Made by a program: the position numbers and the translations under genes
In this document: piece by piece, positions 43,319 through 52,493 of the stretch
Layout of the letters: every line of letters begins with the position of its first letter
How positions within the stretch are numbered: the stretch's first letter is position 1
Notes under the pieces: model-generated
Seen by the model: only the letters and a program-made list of their open reading frames with translations
The model's database searches: none
What the model was told of the DNA's origin: nothing
NCBI GenBank assembly: GCA_903824665.1
Contig: CAIJXT010000034.1
Location: forward strand, 28,661-92,660
Direction: 5' to 3'
DNA length: 64,000 bases
DNA from: an uncultured Bacteroidota bacterium
Lineage (GTDB): Bacteria > Bacteroidota > Bacteroidia > Chitinophagales > Chitinophagaceae

Positions 43319-46300
43319 TTAAAAATTAAATTCAAGTGAAAGACCTATTGTTCTAGCATAGTTCAACCTGGACGGGTCATTCTGATAAATTTTGTACAGG
43401 TCGATATAGGACTGAGGATTAACCTGCTGTGGAATGAACTGCTGTCCAAAACTTGAAACCAGGTAACCGTTGTCGTCTGTACGGCCAGTGAAACCGTGTA
43501 CACCAAGAATTTCACGTGTGTTGAGCGCATTGTTGATCATAACAATTGCTTTAAGGTAATGTGGGCGTCTTGGTTTTACACCTTCGATTGCTTCTTTGTT
43601 CCTTTTACCAAATTTGAGGGCGAAATCTTTGTCTACGCGAAGATCAGTACCAAAGTGCCATGGCAATCTTGCACCGTTTACACCACCAACTACTGTCTGA
43701 CCAAGGGCGTCTGAGTACCTTGTATAAGGCTCACCACTTCTTGTTTTCAGGATCAGGTTAGCACCTGCGTTCTGGAAGATGTGCCTTCCGCCGATTGTTG
43801 GGCCTTCGCCATCGAGGAAGCGGTAATCAGCATTAGCCGCAATGTAGTGGCGTGAGTCGATGTTCAATGCTGTTACATAACGCAGGTTTGGCAAGCCTTC
43901 CTGAATCAGGTTGTTCAGCAGACCGCGACCACCGTTGAAGGTAGAACCTGTACCTTCTGCGAACTGCAATGTGTAAGACACTGTCATTCTCAGGTGATTA
44001 GTAGCACGGAGGTCATACAGCAAAGTAGTACCCTTAGTAGTAGAGAAGTCACGGTTGCCGTAAGTCTGGTACGTGTAAGGGAATGCATAAACATAAGGCA
44101 CGATGTTTACCATGTCCTTACGCTCTTTGTAGAACGCAGTGATAGTCAATGCAGATGCGTCTGTCAATTTCTGCTGGAAACCAACTTCGTAGTCGAAAGT
44201 CTTCTGAGAACGGAGGTTAGCATTGTTGATCAGATCAGTTGGGGCAGCAGCAGAAAGCTGGTAATAGTCCCATGCAGTTGCATTACCAATAGTACTTGGG
44301 TAAGGCCTCTGTGCGTAGATATCGTAGTGTGCATAGAAATTAGCTACATCAGATATCGGGAAAGAGAACTGGATACGTGGCATAACAGTAACCTGTGGTG
44401 CGTAATCTGTGAAAGACAGATTAGGGTTAAAGTTGCTGTCAGTCATTTTGACGTCTTTGTACTGAGACTGTATCATAGGCTGAGGGTCACGACCATCAGA
44501 GTACTGTTTCAGGACTGCAGGATCTTCAACCACTTTACCGGTTGGATCGAACCAGGTGTTACCATTGCGGTAACCGATGATGGTAGGAGAAGTAGACTGA
44601 TTGTCGCTTACATATACAACTGCATTGCTGCCGATGTTTGATGGGTGTGCACCGCCGTTGAAGACGTTGGTAGCACCTGAAACCTGACCGACTGTAGTAA
44701 CAGGGTACAAAGAGTAAGGATCTTTCAACACCTTGGTGTTTGCAGAGTAACGGTCAACACGCACACCTACGTTGAAGTGGATGTCTTTGTAATCGAACCT
44801 GTCCTGGATGTAACCTGCAATGTATGTAGGAGAGAATGCACCGATAGGACGTGTGAAGTTTCCGTTTGCATCTTTCTGTGTCCAGAAGTCGTTGAAGTTA
44901 ACAGAACCACTTTGTTTCTGACCAGTATAAGTGTAACCGAAATACTGAACGAAAGAGTTACCACTGAGGTTCAGCAGCTCGTCGGCAGAGAATAGGTCAA
45001 GAGAAAGCATGTTTGGATCAATGCCATCAATATTTACAACTGCATTGTCTTTAACACCCAGTTTCTTACGGATATTTTTGTCAAACGTACCGTTTCCAAC
45101 ATTTTTCAGGTCGTAATAGATTGTATCGGTAGGACCAGGAATGATGTTAGCAATATTGCCTGTAGCCTTGTCGTAGAAAGTACCCTGACCTACAGTTGCA
45201 CCCGGAACATAGTTATAGTCCTTGCCATTTACGCGGAAGATCGGGTTTGCCTGATCTAACCTGAGGTTCTGATTATCAAGGTTGCTTACCAGATTCCTCA
45301 TCTGAGACCAGATAGAGTTGGTACCGCCGAGGCTTGAGTAAGAAACGTACTGCTTGATAACGCGCTGTTGATAATACAGACCAAATTCGATGGCGTGCTT
45401 GGTTTTACCAGTCTGGAGGTCAAAAGAGGCGTTTACGTCTAAGGCGTACTGATCAGAAAGGAAGTTGTAATAGTAGTTCAGATCACGACCCGGGCTTTCG
45501 AAAAGACCAGTACCATTGAATGAATACGTCTGGCGTGGCATATCTCCGTTTGCCATTGCGTTATTTGCCTGAATAGCGAGGATACTGTTAGGAACGTTGC
45601 CATCGAGTGAATTGTAGTACTGCGTTGTGTAGTTGGCAAGGATAGGATTGAGCTCAGAACGTTCGAAATCAATACCGTTTGCCTGAGAACCCTGAAGGAT
45701 TACGCCTGTTTTGCCACTAACCGAGTCAACACCACCGTTGTAGAAATTAACCCTTGGACGTGGAGTGAATTTACCCACATAAGCATACTTGAAGATATCT
45801 TTCTTGTAAACGGGGTCCTGACGACCTGTACCAGTGCGCTGGAAGTCGGCCTGAACACTGTAGAACGCGTTAGATATGATGTTGCTGCGAGTAGAAGTAT
45901 CATTCATCTTGCCGAATTTCTGTGTGAAACGGATAAAACCGCGACCAGTGAAGTCGGTTTTCTTATAAGTACCATCGGGAGCCATAAGACTGAAACGGCG
46001 GCTGTACTCGTCGTCACGAACATAGTCAACCATACCACCAGTGATAACACGCAGGTTATCAGTGATCTGATAGTCGAGTTTGCCGTTAAGACGTGCTTCC
46101 TGCGTAACATTACGTGGCTGGATCTTGCGTTGTTCCATATCAGAAAATGTGATATAGTTTGATTCGTAATTGTAGATACGTGAACCGCTGTTGTCAGACA
46201 GAATCCTGAGCGGGTTCTGCTCCATATCGCGACGTTTTGCGTCTTTCACAACATATTGCTTGTCGTAAGTAGGATACCTGTTATGGTCATCATAAAGGTC

Positions 46301-47152
46301 GCCGCTCAATGCAAAACCAAGTACTGGTTTTTTGTTGATGCTATCGCCCTTGATTCTCTTTTTGTAGATAGGACCAGCTATTGAGAAAGAAGCGAGCCTG
46401 TTGTTATAGCCATCTATTGAGTGCTGCAGACGAATGCTACCAGTAGTCTTTTTTGCAACGCCCCTAGACGTGATACTAACGACACCACCAGATACGTCAC
46501 CATATTTTGCGGGGATACCTGATGTGATTACCTCCATCTGTTCAACAGAGCCCTGCGCCATGTTGATACCAGTGTTGGCTTCGTCGCCTACGTTCTGCAC
46601 CTGCACACCATCAATGATATACAACGTACCAGTAGCACGGGCTCCGCCTACGCTTACGCCCTTACCACGCTGTGACTGATACAGTGCCGGTGCCAGCCCG
46701 ACCATATCGGTAACCTCTGTAGTGGGGAGCACCTTTATCTCCTCACTGGTGAGTACCGTAGTACCGGACTGGTAGGGATTTACAAGATCCTTTTTATAAG
46801 CCTTGATGGTTACTGTTTTCAGCTCTTTGGAAGCCAGTACCATGTTGAAATTCAATGGAGTTTTACCACCTGGCTGTACCACAACGTTAGTGATCATCAC
46901 CGAATCGTAACCTGTATAGGATACAAGTACGTCATACTTACCGGGATCAAGCGGCTTGATAGAATACAAACCGTCGAAATCGGTAACATTTCCCCCTTTC
47001 AAAATGCCTCCCTGAAATACCTGAACCGTTGCACTGAGAAGGGGGTCTTTCTTCTCATCCAACACTTTACCGGCAATTTCACCCTGCCCGTATACGAGCC
47101 CGGATAGCCCGGTAAATACAAATAAAAGCAGATAACGTAGTGTACGTGTCAT
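43319..47152 (-). CDS. TonB-dependent receptor with carboxypeptidase regulatory-like domain
   Basis: A 1277-residue outer membrane receptor. The start at 47152 (MTRTLRYLLLFVFTGLSGLVYGQ) gives a clean signal peptide. An N-terminal CarboxypepD_reg-like domain spans about residues 24-110 (GEIAGKVLDEKKDPLLSATVQVF). The plug domain spans about 120-240 (VLPTTEVTDMVGLAPALYQSQRGKGVSVGGARATGTLYIIDGVQV). A long beta barrel ends in the consensus strand SRLNYARTIGLSLEFNF with C-terminal Phe. No SusD-like partner follows, so it is not a classic glycan-uptake pair; instead it heads the operon with the 1348-residue protein and the PorV/PorQ protein. The nutrient is unknown. Confidence 0.93.
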   Translation of the reverse strand: MTRTLRYLLLFVFTGLSGLVYGQGEIAGKVLDEKKDPLLSATVQVFQGGILKGGNVTDFDGLYSIKPLDPGKYDVLVSYTGYDSVMITNVVVQPGGKTPLNFNMVLASKELKTVTIKAYKKDLVNPYQSGTTVLTSEEIKVLPTTEVTDMVGLAPALYQSQRGKGVSVGGARATGTLYIIDGVQVQNVGDEANTGINMAQGSVEQMEVITSGIPAKYGDVSGGVVSITSRGVAKKTTGSIRLQHSIDGYNNRLASFSIAGPIYKKRIKGDSINKKPVLGFALSGDLYDDHNRYPTYDKQYVVKDAKRRDMEQNPLRILSDNSGSRIYNYESNYITFSDMEQRKIQPRNVTQEARLNGKLDYQITDNLRVITGGMVDYVRDDEYSRRFSLMAPDGTYKKTDFTGRGFIRFTQKFGKMNDTSTRSNIISNAFYSVQADFQRTGTGRQDPVYKKDIFKYAYVGKFTPRPRVNFYNGGVDSVSGKTGVILQGSQANGIDFERSELNPILANYTTQYYNSLDGNVPNSILAIQANNAMANGDMPRQTYSFNGTGLFESPGRDLNYYYNFLSDQYALDVNASFDLQTGKTKHAIEFGLYYQQRVIKQYVSYSSLGGTNSIWSQMRNLVSNLDNQNLRLDQANPIFRVNGKDYNYVPGATVGQGTFYDKATGNIANIIPGPTDTIYYDLKNVGNGTFDKNIRKKLGVKDNAVVNIDGIDPNMLSLDLFSADELLNLSGNSFVQYFGYTYTGQKQSGSVNFNDFWTQKDANGNFTRPIGAFSPTYIAGYIQDRFDYKDIHFNVGVRVDRYSANTKVLKDPYSLYPVTTVGQVSGATNVFNGGAHPSNIGSNAVVYVSDNQSTSPTIIGYRNGNTWFDPTGKVVEDPAVLKQYSDGRDPQPMIQSQYKDVKMTDSNFNPNLSFTDYAPQVTVMPRIQFSFPISDVANFYAHYDIYAQRPYPSTIGNATAWDYYQLSAAAPTDLINNANLRSQKTFDYEVGFQQKLTDASALTITAFYKERKDMVNIVPYVYAFPYTYQTYGNRDFSTTKGTTLLYDLRATNHLRMTVSYTLQFAEGTGSTFNGGRGLLNNLIQEGLPNLRYVTALNIDSRHYIAANADYRFLDGEGPTIGGRHIFQNAGANLILKTRSGEPYTRYSDALGQTVVGGVNGARLPWHFGTDLRVDKDFALKFGKRNKEAIEGVKPRRPHYLKAIVMINNALNTREILGVHGFTGRTDDNGYLVSSFGQQFIPQQVNPQSYIDLYKIYQNDPSRLNYARTIGLSLEFNF

Positions 47153-47186
47153 ATCCAACATTAATAAATTATTAGCAAATGAGGCG

Positions 47187-47194
47187 TAAAGATA
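47187..47194 (-). promoter_or_regulatory. Possible -7 box TATCTTTA
   Basis: One mismatch to TAnnTTTG, on the minus strand, 34 bases upstream of the TonB receptor start. It is the best promoter candidate for the three-gene operon. Confidence 0.4.
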
Positions 47195-47351
47195 AAAAAA
47201 TCTGTTAAAACTCACCCTTTTCGGGCATTTATTTTATTTAATCTTGTCACCTCAGGGTCATTCTAACCAATAAATTAACCCTTCCTGACTATATAGACGT
47301 TTAACGATATAATAATCTTGGGTTTTTCTTAAAAAAAAGTTAGCGGCAGGC

Positions 47352-48311
47352 TTATTTTTCCTGCTGCAAGTTAAAAAGGGTGATTTTATCGAGCAATGTT
47401 TGGGACATTTTGTACAATGCTTCGAAGGTATACCCAGCAATATGAGGGGTTACTATAATATTTGGCAGGCGAACCAGGCGTTCTATTACGGTCCTCAAAG
47501 CGGAATCTGCCTTCGTAACCGGTTCCTGCTCAAATACATCAAGACAGGCGCCCATAACTTTTCCGGAGCTGATACCGAGGTCGAGTGCCATCGTATTCAC
47601 TACCTGCCCCCTTGAAGTATTGACCAGTATGAAGGGTTTGGCCATTTTGCTAATAAACTCAGCGTCGAAATAGCTGACCGTTTCTGGCAGCAGCGGCACA
47701 TGGAAGCTAACGATGTCTGCCTCCGCAAATATTTCGTTCAACCCATTGCAGTTGGTAATGTGTGGCGGTATACCACCGGGGTGATACTTATCGTAGGCGA
47801 GCAACCGCACATCAAAACCAGCCAGTTTGCGTGCAAATGCCGCGCCGGTATGTCCGAAACCTATGATACCAACCGTTTTGCCTTCCAATTCAATACCACG
47901 GTTTTCATCTCTGCGCCAAACACCGTCTATGAGCTCTGATTGGCTCCATGAAATATGCCTGATCAATGCCAGCAACATGCCTACAGCATGCTCGCCAACT
48001 GCATTACAATTTCCCTCCGGGCTGCTGAAACAGACAATGCCCCGTTTTGCAGCATGTTCCAAGTCAATAACTTCCATACCCGAACCCATTCGGCCAATCC
48101 ACTGTAGCAGGGGGGCTGCATCCAGCAAAGTGCTGTCGAGCTGTAAACGGGTAGACGTGATGACTCCCACACATCCGGCAATGTGCCCAGAAGCGCTGGT
48201 CTGGGTGATCTGCTCTTCTGTAATGCATTGATAACCAAGGTTTTTCAGTCCATCGACCAGCACCTGATGCACCGGTGCTGCAATCAGAACCTTTCCCAGA
48301 CTACTGTTCAT
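47352..48311 (-). CDS. D-isomer-specific 2-hydroxyacid dehydrogenase
   Basis: A 319-residue NAD(P)-dependent dehydrogenase. The start at 48311 (MNSSLGKVLIAAPVHQ) overlaps the end of rsmA by 11 bases. The NAD-binding domain has GKTVGIIGFGHTGAAFARKLAGFDVRLLAYD. The catalytic arginine is in VNTSRGQVV, the glutamate in DVFEQEPV and the histidine H290 in VTPHIAGYT. It resembles 3-phosphoglycerate dehydrogenase and hydroxypyruvate/glyoxylate reductases but lacks the C-terminal ACT domain, so the exact substrate is open. It is co-transcribed with rsmA. Confidence 0.9.
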   Translation of the reverse strand: MNSSLGKVLIAAPVHQVLVDGLKNLGYQCITEEQITQTSASGHIAGCVGVITSTRLQLDSTLLDAAPLLQWIGRMGSGMEVIDLEHAAKRGIVCFSSPEGNCNAVGEHAVGMLLALIRHISWSQSELIDGVWRRDENRGIELEGKTVGIIGFGHTGAAFARKLAGFDVRLLAYDKYHPGGIPPHITNCNGLNEIFAEADIVSFHVPLLPETVSYFDAEFISKMAKPFILVNTSRGQVVNTMALDLGISSGKVMGACLDVFEQEPVTKADSALRTVIERLVRLPNIIVTPHIAGYTFEALYKMSQTLLDKITLFNLQQEK

Positions 48312-49065
48312 GACCAAAATTGTTGTATAGTGATACAAAATCTGCCACTGATAGCTGCTCTGCGCGCTTATCGAAAATAGCGTCGCCTGTAATGGCACCG
48401 AGCGGCAATACACTCTTCAATGCATTTCGCAGTGTTTTGCGGCGCTGATTGAATCCGGCCTTGACTAGTATAATAAATCTGCGCTTGTCGGTAATCCCGT
48501 ATGGATTGTGCAGATTGGTAAACCGCAGCACCCCACTTTTCACCTTTGGTGGCGGAGTGAAGCAGCTTTCATGCACATCGAACAGATATTCTACGCGAAA
48601 AAAAGCCTGCATGAGCACGCTTAGAATACCATACACTTTGGAGCCAGGCCCTGAAGCTATCCGTTGCGCCACCTCTTTCTGAAACATACCGATCACTTCA
48701 TCGACCTGTGGCTCCCAATCGAGTACCTTGAACAATATAGGAGAAGAAATATTGTAGGGAAAGTTACCGATCAAAGAAAAATGCTCATCAAAAGGCTGGT
48801 CAGCTTTGAGAATATCCTGCAACAATACCTTTCCTTTTATTTCCGGCAATGTCTTATTCAGGTATTGTACTTTTTCGTCATCGATTTCAATAGCACGGTA
48901 ATCAACCTCAGGCCAGGCCAGCAGGTATTTGGTAATAGCACCACCACCGGGGCCTACCTCCAGCAGACGCATCGGCGTCTTTCTGGTGACCTGATCCACT
49001 ATTTTGCGGCACATATTTTCATCATGCAGAAAATGCTGACCGAGACTCTTCTTCAAAGTGTACAT
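48301..49065 (-). CDS. rsmA: 16S rRNA dimethyladenosine transferase
   Basis: A 254-residue enzyme that dimethylates two adjacent adenosines near the 3' end of 16S rRNA (KsgA). Marks are the N-terminal KKSLGQHFLHDENM, the S-adenosylmethionine site LLEVGPGGGAITKYLL (about 34-49), the catalytic NFPYNISSPI motif (N101-P103-Y104) and the C-terminal helical domain GFNQRRKTLRNALK. It is the first gene of an operon with the 2-hydroxyacid dehydrogenase. An exact -7 box lies four bases upstream. Confidence 0.96.
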   Translation of the reverse strand: MYTLKKSLGQHFLHDENMCRKIVDQVTRKTPMRLLEVGPGGGAITKYLLAWPEVDYRAIEIDDEKVQYLNKTLPEIKGKVLLQDILKADQPFDEHFSLIGNFPYNISSPILFKVLDWEPQVDEVIGMFQKEVAQRIASGPGSKVYGILSVLMQAFFRVEYLFDVHESCFTPPPKVKSGVLRFTNLHNPYGITDKRRFIILVKAGFNQRRKTLRNALKSVLPLGAITGDAIFDKRAEQLSVADFVSLYNNFGHEQ

Positions 49066-49069
49066 GGCG

Positions 49070-49077
49070 CAAAAGTA
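49070..49077 (-). promoter_or_regulatory. -7 promoter box TACTTTTG of rsmA
   Basis: An exact TAnnTTTG match on the minus strand, four bases before the ATG at 49065; the transcript is probably leaderless. Confidence 0.65.
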
Positions 49078-49216
49078 AGCGATATGTTACAAGAAGAAAT
49101 TTTAATCGATACGCAGCATGCTTGCACCGCAGAAATGCACGCCCTACATTTTGGATTCGCCGGCTATCATTTGAATTAACATTACATTACCTTCGCCAAT
49201 ATTTTAAATACATAGC

Positions 49217-50653
49217 ATGGAAATAAGGATATTGCAAAAAAGCACGGCAGCCAATCTGGCCTGGATATTAGACGACGCCAGCAAACTGAGTCTGGTTACC
49301 GGACTGTCTGAAACCGAACTGAAATATGCTTCGGATGTGCTGGCAGCAGACCAGACATTTGTTACCATCAACCGTTACAATGGTTTTTCATTTGTAATTC
49401 TTGTAAAAAACAAAAAAACGGCAAACCAGACAGCAGAGGCCTACCGCAAGGCGGGTGCCGAACTACAAACAGTGTGTAACAAGTACAAACTTGCTGAAAT
49501 TGTGCTTTGCAATACCACAAGCCTGCCCGGCGCGGCAATACTGACCGGAGAAGGTGCCGCACTGGCCAACTACCAGTTTCTGAAATACAGAACTGAAGCA
49601 AAAAAACTAACCAACAGCCTGCAACGGATACTCTTTACAAAGAACTCTGCAACCGTAAAAGAAGTGGCTCAGCTACAGACAACTATAGATGCAATATACA
49701 AGGCACGCACACTGGTGAATGAACCACTCAGTTACCTGTCTGCTGAGCAACTTGCTGCAGAGATAAGCCTGATGGGAAAGGAGGCAGGCTTCAAGGTAAC
49801 TGTGCTGAACAAAGCAAGGATCGTAAAAGAAAAAATGGGTGGATTGCTGGCGGTAAACAGAGGAAGTATACAACCACCGACCTTTACGATAATGGAACAC
49901 ATTCCTAAAAAAGCGCTGAACAAAAAACCGATTGTGCTGATAGGAAAGGGAATCGTGTACGATACAGGGGGGCTATCGCTGAAACCGACAGCCAACTCGA
50001 TGGACCGGATGAAAAGCGATATGAGCGGTGCAGCAGTAGTAGCTGCCACGATGTATGCGATCTCCAAAATGCAGTTGCCGCTACATGTGATAGCACTGGT
50101 ACCGGCGACGGACAACAGGCCTGGCGAAGAAGCGTACGTGCCAGGCGATGTAATAGCCATGTACAGCGGGGCTACAGTAGAAGTATTGAATACTGATGCA
50201 GAGGGCAGAATGGTGCTTGCTGATGCACTGCACTGGGCCAAAAGATATAAACCGGAACTTGTGGTAGATTTTGCGACACTGACGGGTGCAGCAGCGGCCG
50301 CTGTAGGCGAGCATGGCATTGTATGTATGGGCACTGCTGACGATGCGATAAGGCAAGCTTTTCATGAAAGTGGCAACCGCCAGTACGAACGCCTGGTGGA
50401 ATATCCGTTGTGGGATGAATATGGCGACCAGATCAAATCGGACGTGGCAGATATAAAGAATATAGGAGGCGCAACGGGTGGTGCTATGACGGCGGGCAAA
50501 TTTCTGGAGCATTTCACAGACTACCCCTGGATGCACTTCGATATAGCGGGCGTATCTTTCCAAACTGCACGTAAGGGGTACCAGACAACAGGTGGTACAG
50601 GGTACGGCATTCGTATGGTGCTTGATTTCCTTGCTCATTATGGCAAGGCGTAA
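49217..50653 (+). CDS. Leucyl aminopeptidase, family M17
   Basis: A 478-residue peptidase. The C-terminal catalytic domain has the two-metal signature: KGIVYDTGGLSLKPTANSMDRMKSDMSGAAVV (metal-binding Lys and Asp) and the family motif NTDAEGRMVLADAL. These are followed by VDFATLTGAAAAAVGEHGIVCMG and, near the end, WMHFDIAGVSF. The N-terminal domain (about 1-165) is divergent, as usual. It removes N-terminal residues from peptides in the cytoplasm. pdxA follows 39 bases downstream on the same strand. Confidence 0.93.
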   Translation: MEIRILQKSTAANLAWILDDASKLSLVTGLSETELKYASDVLAADQTFVTINRYNGFSFVILVKNKKTANQTAEAYRKAGAELQTVCNKYKLAEIVLCNTTSLPGAAILTGEGAALANYQFLKYRTEAKKLTNSLQRILFTKNSATVKEVAQLQTTIDAIYKARTLVNEPLSYLSAEQLAAEISLMGKEAGFKVTVLNKARIVKEKMGGLLAVNRGSIQPPTFTIMEHIPKKALNKKPIVLIGKGIVYDTGGLSLKPTANSMDRMKSDMSGAAVVAATMYAISKMQLPLHVIALVPATDNRPGEEAYVPGDVIAMYSGATVEVLNTDAEGRMVLADALHWAKRYKPELVVDFATLTGAAAAAVGEHGIVCMGTADDAIRQAFHESGNRQYERLVEYPLWDEYGDQIKSDVADIKNIGGATGGAMTAGKFLEHFTDYPWMHFDIAGVSFQTARKGYQTTGGTGYGIRMVLDFLAHYGKA

Positions 50654-50692
50654 TAAATATTATAATCCGGGTAAAAAACCAACTACAATCAC

Positions 50693-51769
50693 ATGCAACC
50701 AAATATGGAAAAGCCAATTATTGGCATTACGACCGGGGACCTGAATGGCATCGGTACAGAGGTTATCATCAAAACACTATCTGATAATCGTATTCTGGAA
50801 CTGTGCACACCGGTTATTTTTTCTTCCAATAAAGTGATCAACTTTTACAGGCGCCTGAGCCCTGAACATGTTTTCAATTTCACCAGTACGAAAGACATGA
50901 CCAAACTCAATCCCAAGCAGGTGAACATCTTTAACTGCTGGGAAGATGAGGTGCCGCTGCAACCGGGAGTGCTTACTGATGCCGGTGGCAAGTACGCTAT
51001 ACGCTCTCTGATGGTAGCTGCGCAATGCCTTAAAGACGGGCAGCTGGACGCAATTGTGACAGCACCAATACATAAAAGCAATACAAATGTACCCGACTTC
51101 CCTTATACCGGCCACACACCATTCTTTAAAGAGAAATTCGGCGCGAAGGAAGTATTGATGATCTTGTACAGTAATCAGCTGCGTGTAGCACTGGCTACAG
51201 AACATATACCGATTGCAAAAGTTGCGGGTGCGATAACGAAGGAACTGCTGCAGGCAAAACTGAATATTCTGCGGGATACGCTGATCCGGGATTTCGGTAT
51301 TGACAAGCCGAAAATTGCAGTACTGGGTCTGAACCCACATGCCGGCGACGAAGGCCAGATAGGTACTGAAGAGCAAACCATTATCAGGCCGGTAATAGAA
51401 AGTTATAAAACAAAAGATGTGCTGGTTTTTGGACCGTATAGTGCTGATGCATTTTTTGCCAACAGCAGTTATACTCAATTCGATGCGGTGCTGGCGATGT
51501 ATCATGATCAGGGTCTTGTAGGATTTAAGGCACTGGCAAAAGGCGAAGGTGTAAATTATACTGCCGGTCTGTCGGTAATCCGTACATCGCCTGATCATGG
51601 AACGGCTTTTGATATTGCGGGCAAAAACCTGGCTGATCCATCATCATTCCGTGAAGCGCTATTTCAGACGCTGGATCTGCTGCGTCAACGCAAACAGCAT
51701 GCAGAGAATACTGCTAACCCATTGCGCCGTGGCAGAATAGAGAAAGAAAAATCTGAAGACGGCAACTAA
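50693..51769 (+). CDS. pdxA: 4-hydroxythreonine-4-phosphate dehydrogenase
   Basis: A 358-residue enzyme of pyridoxal-5'-phosphate synthesis by the DXP-dependent route. It oxidises 4-phosphohydroxythreonine with NAD; the product condenses with DXP through PdxJ. Family segments are IGITTGDLNGIGTEVIIKTL, TAPIHKSNTNVPDFPYTGHTPFF (with metal-binding His), LGLNPHAGDEGQIGTEE and AMYHDQGLVGFKALAKGEGVNYTAGLSVIRTSPDHGTAFDIAGK (metal-binding His residues). The second ATG (50705, MEKPIIGI) is an equally good start. The C-terminal tail after about residue 335 is charged and variable. A strong terminator follows. Confidence 0.95.
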   Translation: MQPNMEKPIIGITTGDLNGIGTEVIIKTLSDNRILELCTPVIFSSNKVINFYRRLSPEHVFNFTSTKDMTKLNPKQVNIFNCWEDEVPLQPGVLTDAGGKYAIRSLMVAAQCLKDGQLDAIVTAPIHKSNTNVPDFPYTGHTPFFKEKFGAKEVLMILYSNQLRVALATEHIPIAKVAGAITKELLQAKLNILRDTLIRDFGIDKPKIAVLGLNPHAGDEGQIGTEEQTIIRPVIESYKTKDVLVFGPYSADAFFANSSYTQFDAVLAMYHDQGLVGFKALAKGEGVNYTAGLSVIRTSPDHGTAFDIAGKNLADPSSFREALFQTLDLLRQRKQHAENTANPLRRGRIEKEKSEDGN

Positions 51770-51799
51770 TCACAAATAACAACCAACATGATATTGAAA

Positions 51800-51829
51800 A
51801 GCAGCACAATAAATGTGCTGCTTTTTTTT
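51800..51829 (+). terminator. Rho-independent terminator after pdxA
   Basis: A perfect 9-bp stem AGCAGCACA with 51814-51822, loop ATAAA, followed by a run of T. Confidence 0.92.
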
Positions 51830-52493
51830 GTCGCAAAGAACTGCTGAATTCAGCTATTGCATACAACACAAAAAATGTATGCTACTGCACCAAGTGATCA
51901 GGAAACAATACATGTATGCCGGTACAATCAACTCAAAGACCATGCTCATGACACCTGCATTGTACCAATGCAACAATGCACAGTGATGATGATGTGATGT
52001 TGAGTACCTGTATCATTCGGTCATTTGTACTGATTGGCAATGAGTGTGCATTTTGTTGCAAATGCGCGAACAGAGTAGCATGCAAATGAGTAGCATAATA
52101 AACAACAACCACGAAAATCAAAAAGGCTGAAATGCTTGCCTGTAAAGGGATACAGCAGCACAAAAAAAAGCCCGGTCAGGTTGTGAGCTGCCGGGCTTTC
52201 TATAAAGGATGGGTTAGTAAGCACAATCCTTACACAATATTAAACAGAAATTTTTCTACGGAAAAATTATTTGGCGTTTTTTTTCGGCGGGTCGCAGAGA
52301 TGTTGACAAGTTATCCACAGTGTCTTCACAATATTGAATGTGAGCTGATCTCCTTAAGGAAACACAAGTGTATATCGATTGTGAAAAATGTGCTTCGCAG
52401 ATGTGCTACCTGACGGCAAAAAAATGATGTGTACTATTCCGGCAATGCGACTGATATCGGCAATCAACAGCTAAGCAACCACACAGCATTTTA
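51830..52493. other. 660-base gene-free region
   Basis: No convincing coding frame. The left part (51900-52100) is rich in short repeated words such as TGCAAC/GTTGCA, CAATGCAC and CATTTG, which can fold back on each other. A GC-rich hairpin with a T-run on the minus strand lies at 52160-52199. The right part is AT-rich and holds one perfect DnaA-box sequence, TTATCCACA (52311-52319). A small RNA on the minus strand ending at the hairpin is possible but not shown. Confidence 0.4.
52160..52199 (-). terminator. Terminator far downstream of the Bat pair
   Basis: On the minus strand AAAGCCCGG and its complement CCGGGCTTT form a stem around a 15-base loop, followed by an unbroken T-run of eight. 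It lies about 300 bases beyond the last gene on that strand, so the 3' untranslated part would be unusually long, or the terminator serves a separate short RNA. Confidence 0.75.

Noticed and set aside
52311..52319. A perfect DnaA box as a sign of the replication origin
   Set aside because: Only one exact box is present, there is no cluster, and flanking genes point towards the site rather than away from it.
52132..52413. A 93-codon plus-strand frame in the gene-free region
   Set aside because: It runs through the terminator hairpin and an AT-rich tract and has no plausible start signal or conserved features.
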